DNA from: Candidatus Zixiibacteriota bacterium
GTDB taxonomy: Bacteria; Zixibacteria; MSB-5A5; GN15; PGXB01
Assembly: GCA_030591405.1 (NCBI GenBank)
Contig: JAUVBC010000092.1
Span: forward strand, 1 to 8,087
Length of the DNA: 8,087 bases
Direction of reading: 5' to 3'
Positions 6,022 through 8,087 of this stretch are shown in pieces. How positions within the stretch are numbered: position 1 is the stretch's first letter; the number at the start of each line of letters is the position of its first letter. The notes under the pieces are model-generated. The model was given only the letters and a program-made list of their open reading frames with translations. It was not told the DNA's origin and did no database searches. The translations under genes were made by a program, and so were the position numbers.

Positions 6022-7764
6022 TTAATTTAAATTGATGGTCGCTCCCTTAATATCAAGCGTCGCTGATGCTTCAAGCTTCGAAGTGGCACCTGCATTAAGC
6101 TCCATATTTGCACCGGCCTCTGCCTTTAAATCACCCCCGGCATCCAAAGTTATGCCGTCTTCAGCTTTTAGAGTAATGTTTTTGCCTTCCAGAGTAATAT
6201 CTCCATCTACACTGGTTATTGTTATCGACGGGCCGCTTAAATCCAGAACCAGGGCATTTTTGCCATCGCCTTGAGATATCTCAATTTTTTCTCCGCCTGA
6301 TTCATCGGTAAATATTATCTGGTTGCCGCTTTTTGTCTTAAACATCTTGCATGTATTTTCATCATCGGCTGTAAAGGGCTGTATCTGAGTCTTATTATAA
6401 AGCGAGCCAATGATGATCGGACGATCTGGATCGCCCTCCTCAAAGACAACCAGAACTTCATCGTCGATTTCCGGCAGACAGAAAAATCCCCTTTCCGCAC
6501 CGGCATGAGGCGAGACATATCTGGCCCAAATTTTAACCGAGTTATCCCAAATGAATGCAACCTGTATCCGCCCGAGTCCATCCGGATCAACAATATCCAT
6601 CACTTTTGCTCTTTGAATTTTGGCCAATGTTTTGCTCAATGTTGCCGGATTAGTGGGATAAGCAACATCAAGCGGTACGCATTTAAACTGGTTATGATAT
6701 TTGCCGGTTTTACTAAAAATATGAACAACTTCGGTCACCCAGAACTGCTCATTAAAAGCACCCATTTGGTCGATCTTCACGCAATGTCCAACCGAGACGC
6801 TCGGGATTATTGAAAAGCCGTGGCCATTAACCATTTTTCCCATCGCTCGTGCTTTTTCATTATCTAAAATATCCCCAAGTGCCTTGGCATCTTGAACCAT
6901 TTCCAAATCATCCCAATAACCGGGCTCATTAAATATTTCCTCCGATACCTGAAATGATTTTTCCGCAAATGATGATAAGGACGTTTTTGAGTTACCAGTA
7001 TCGGTGGACTCTTCATGCAAAGAATCTGCTTCATAATTATAAGATGAGCCTTTATAGTTACATGAAACCGTTCCCAGACCCAGCGAGAATGAACCTAAAT
7101 TTTCTCTCCAGTTTAATTCATGCTCGTTGGAACTGCTGGCTGAAACTAATCGAAACTCTTTCCCATCATAAAAGGCAAATTTCCCGGCACTTGCGGCCAG
7201 GCGTTTGATATACTCATAATCTGTTTCTCGATATTGCACAGAATAAGGCATTCTCTTGGAAGTTGCATCTATTTCTCCAAGAGTAATCTGATAATTTCCT
7301 AAAACTGAACTGATCGCATCGCTGGCCGTTAGCTCAGTGCTAAATGAATTCCTTTTGGCGCCATCCATCGCAATGGTCGGACTTTTGGCCGTAAGAATAA
7401 GCATATTAAGATCATCGATACCATTCTCGAAACGTACCTCGGTAATTATGCCAATAAATTCAAGAGTTGAAGACGCGTCAACTTTGTCGGTAATGGGCTT
7501 AATTCCAAAAGATATCGATTGCCCAAGCATATCCATATAAGGATTAGGATCAGAAATAGCTTCATAACCGCCATCTTCCGGGCTAATGGTCACTTTAAGC
7601 ACATGATGATCATTAATATATTGCTTGAGTTTGACCGAATTAATGCTATGAACGAGCTCTTTGCCGTTTACCTTAACGGTACATTCTACCGGTGTTTCAA
7701 TTTTTGGCGTACCTGGTTCATTTGGCTCATCAGGTACATGGGGATCATCAGACACTATAGTCAT
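6022..7764 (-). CDS. vgrG: VgrG (TssI) spike protein without C-terminal effector domain
   Basis: VgrG trimers form the puncturing spike on top of the Hcp tube and are exported with effectors. The 580 residues show the full layout. A Pro/Glu/Asp-rich N-terminal stretch (6-25) comes first. A gp27-like base (about 28-375) follows, including YRETDYEYIKRLAASAGKFAF (178-198), the family's EsDy--l-RLa---G motif, and VTEVVHIFSKTGKYHNQF (343-360). The gp5-like OB fold (386-457) carries DPDGLGRIQVAF, WARYVSPHAGAERGFFCLPE, and EEGDPDRPIIIGSLYN, all classic. After KSGNQIIFTDESGG (478-491), repeated short beta strands (503-580) form the needle, ending ATINLN. There is no extra enzymatic domain, so effectors would have to attach through Hcp, PAAR or adaptors. 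A good GGCGGA lies seven bases before the ATG. hcp lies upstream and the wedge genes follow. The sequence looks closer to non-proteobacterial VgrGs, which is an impression without a search. Confidence 0.96.
   Translation of the reverse strand: MTIVSDDPHVPDEPNEPGTPKIETPVECTVKVNGKELVHSINSVKLKQYINDHHVLKVTISPEDGGYEAISDPNPYMDMLGQSISFGIKPITDKVDASSTLEFIGIITEVRFENGIDDLNMLILTAKSPTIAMDGAKRNSFSTELTASDAISSVLGNYQITLGEIDATSKRMPYSVQYRETDYEYIKRLAASAGKFAFYDGKEFRLVSASSSNEHELNWRENLGSFSLGLGTVSCNYKGSSYNYEADSLHEESTDTGNSKTSLSSFAEKSFQVSEEIFNEPGYWDDLEMVQDAKALGDILDNEKARAMGKMVNGHGFSIIPSVSVGHCVKIDQMGAFNEQFWVTEVVHIFSKTGKYHNQFKCVPLDVAYPTNPATLSKTLAKIQRAKVMDIVDPDGLGRIQVAFIWDNSVKIWARYVSPHAGAERGFFCLPEIDDEVLVVFEEGDPDRPIIIGSLYNKTQIQPFTADDENTCKMFKTKSGNQIIFTDESGGEKIEISQGDGKNALVLDLSGPSITITSVDGDITLEGKNITLKAEDGITLDAGGDLKAEAGANMELNAGATSKLEASATLDIKGATINLN
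6025..6258 (-). repeat. Repeated beta-strand needle region of VgrG
   Basis: Residues 503-580 of VgrG consist of degenerate short repeats with alternating hydrophobic positions and Gly/Ala turns (for example ITLEGKNITLKAEDGITLDAGG, residues 523-544, and ELNAGATSKLEASATLDIKG, 555-574). This is the triple-stranded beta-helix that forms the spike shaft in VgrG and phage gp5. In the DNA it shows as a loosely repeated protein pattern rather than an exact nucleotide repeat. The chain stops right after the repeats, giving a blunt needle meant to take a PAAR-type tip, if one is encoded elsewhere. Confidence 0.7.
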
Positions 7765-7771
7765 TTGTAAA

Positions 7772-7777
7772 TCCGCC
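7772..7777 (-). promoter_or_regulatory. vgrG: vgrG Shine-Dalgarno (GGCGGA)
   Basis: The minus strand reads AAGGCGGAT, with the GGCGGA core seven bases before the vgrG ATG at 7764. It supports this start over later in-frame Met codons. The same six bases occur in the first arm of the hairpin just upstream, so the second arm (with TCCGCC) could in principle pair with this site instead. Confidence 0.55.
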
Positions 7778-7792
7778 TTAAAATAATATTAC

Positions 7793-7818
7793 CCGGGCGG
7801 AGTTTTTACTCCGCCCGG
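7793..7818 (-). terminator. Strong hairpin between hcp and vgrG (attenuating terminator or mRNA stabiliser)
   Basis: A perfect 11-bp GC-rich stem, CCGGGCGGAGT (7793-7803) and ACTCCGCCCGG (7808-7818), encloses a four-base loop. It lies 14 bases after the hcp stop. In the direction of transcription (minus strand) the stem is followed by GTAATATTATTTTAAGG, which is U-rich but lacks a clean U run, so as an intrinsic terminator it would be leaky. In the other direction no T run follows. A leaky terminator or a 3'-end-protecting hairpin would explain how Hcp, needed in many copies per tube, is made in excess over VgrG and the baseplate proteins. Confidence 0.65.
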
Positions 7819-7832
7819 AAATGCAAATTCGC

Positions 7833-8087
7833 TTATGCTTTCCAGAGATTATCTACTGTTGCATCGCCAACAGTGACCGTCTCAAACAGAATTTCAAATG
7901 TTTCAAACGGCTGCAATTTCGCTTTTTCGACGATATCGGGGACTTCGCAACGATAATTTGAAATAAAGCCATTGGTCCATTTAATGACCAGCATATCGGC
8001 ATCATCAGTATCTCTGATACTGATCGATCCCGTTTTACGACTGGTGCCGGCTTTATCGGCGGCCCACTGCGCAATCACCGGTGATTC
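7833..8087 (-). CDS. hcp: Hcp-like (TssD) inner tube protein, C-terminal part (cut by window edge)
   Basis: The last 84 codons are present; the frame is open to the right edge, so the start is outside. Hcp hexamers stack to form the inner tube expelled by T6SS. The visible part begins ESPVIAQWAADKAGTSRKTG, like the mid-protein segment of Hcp where tSP is followed by a helix and G, then has a strand pattern SISIRDTDDADMLVIKW, a loop segment NGFISNYRCEVP, and PFETFEILFETVTV, which corresponds to the p-Es--f-y-kI edge strand of the tube fold. It ends with DNLWKA. A GTG at 8078-8076 is inside the protein and is not taken as the start. The gene stands just before vgrG, the usual partner, with a strong hairpin between. 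A diverged phage-type tube protein remains possible, since only about half the protein is visible. Confidence 0.75.
   Translation of the reverse strand, partial: ESPVIAQWAADKAGTSRKTGSISIRDTDDADMLVIKWTNGFISNYRCEVPDIVEKAKLQPFETFEILFETVTVGDATVDNLWKA

Noticed and set aside
6022..7764. Evolved VgrG with a toxin domain
   Set aside because: The chain ends within the beta-helix repeats (ATINLN) and TAA follows; no extra domain is present.
7519..7770. Open frames on the plus strand over vgrG, including 6505-6813, 6954-7208 and 7519-7770
   Set aside because: All are antisense to the well-supported vgrG frame and their peptides are compositionally random.
7853..8074. Second minus-strand frame over the hcp end
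   Set aside because: It overlaps the Hcp-like frame one base off. The Hcp-like frame stays open to the edge and has the tube-protein strand pattern; this one does not.
8076..8078. GTG as the start of an 81-residue protein
   Set aside because: The frame is open upstream to the window edge (E-S-P before it) and ESPVI fits the middle of an Hcp chain, so this is an internal valine.
1..8087. Extracellular contractile particle (phage-tail-like) instead of T6SS
   Set aside because: TssK and the TssF/TssG pair are T6SS proteins, and a membrane-span protein follows tssK. Free particles do not need the TssK adaptor. Tail-fibre and LysM genes are not seen here.

Overview
The window is a single-strand gene block: every gene I can support lies on the minus strand, so it reads from right (8087) to left (1). 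It is the baseplate and spike part of a contractile-injection locus of the type VI secretion (T6SS) kind. In transcription order it holds the end of an Hcp-like tube gene (7833-8087), vgrG (6022-7764), tssE (5631-6005), tssF (3951-5615), tssG (3028-3954), tssK (1502-2950), an unrecognised protein with one membrane span near its C-terminus in the place where tssL is expected (556-1485), and the first 173 codons of a P-loop GTPase-like protein that runs off the left edge (1-519).

Tight spacing supports one operon: 16, 15, -4, 77, 16 and 36 bases between successive genes after vgrG. The two larger gaps each hold something. The hcp-vgrG gap (68 bases) carries a perfect 11-bp hairpin, and the tssG-tssK gap (77 bases) carries a promoter-like pair TTGACA/TAGATT with 17-base spacing, so tssK and the genes after it may also be transcribed separately.

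Together the gene products would form the inner tube (Hcp), the spike (VgrG), the baseplate wedge (TssE, TssF, TssG) and the adaptor that docks the baseplate on the membrane complex (TssK). The presence of TssK argues for a membrane-anchored T6SS rather than a free extracellular contractile particle. Where tssL and tssM normally follow, this locus instead has a 309-residue protein that I cannot match to DotU/TssL and a soluble-looking GTPase with no N-terminal membrane span. This is the most unusual part of the window. No sheath genes (tssB, tssC), ClpV, TssA, TssJ, PAAR or effector gene lies inside the window; any that exist must be beyond an edge.

The organism must be a diderm (Gram-negative-type) bacterium using the standard bacterial code. 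The sequence is moderately AT-rich and the proteins are clearly diverged from the textbook proteobacterial versions; the VgrG reads more like those of Bacteroidota or other non-proteobacterial phyla. I cannot name the phylum from the sequence alone. There are no tRNA or rRNA genes, insertion sequences or CRISPR arrays, and no gene-free stretch longer than 77 bases.
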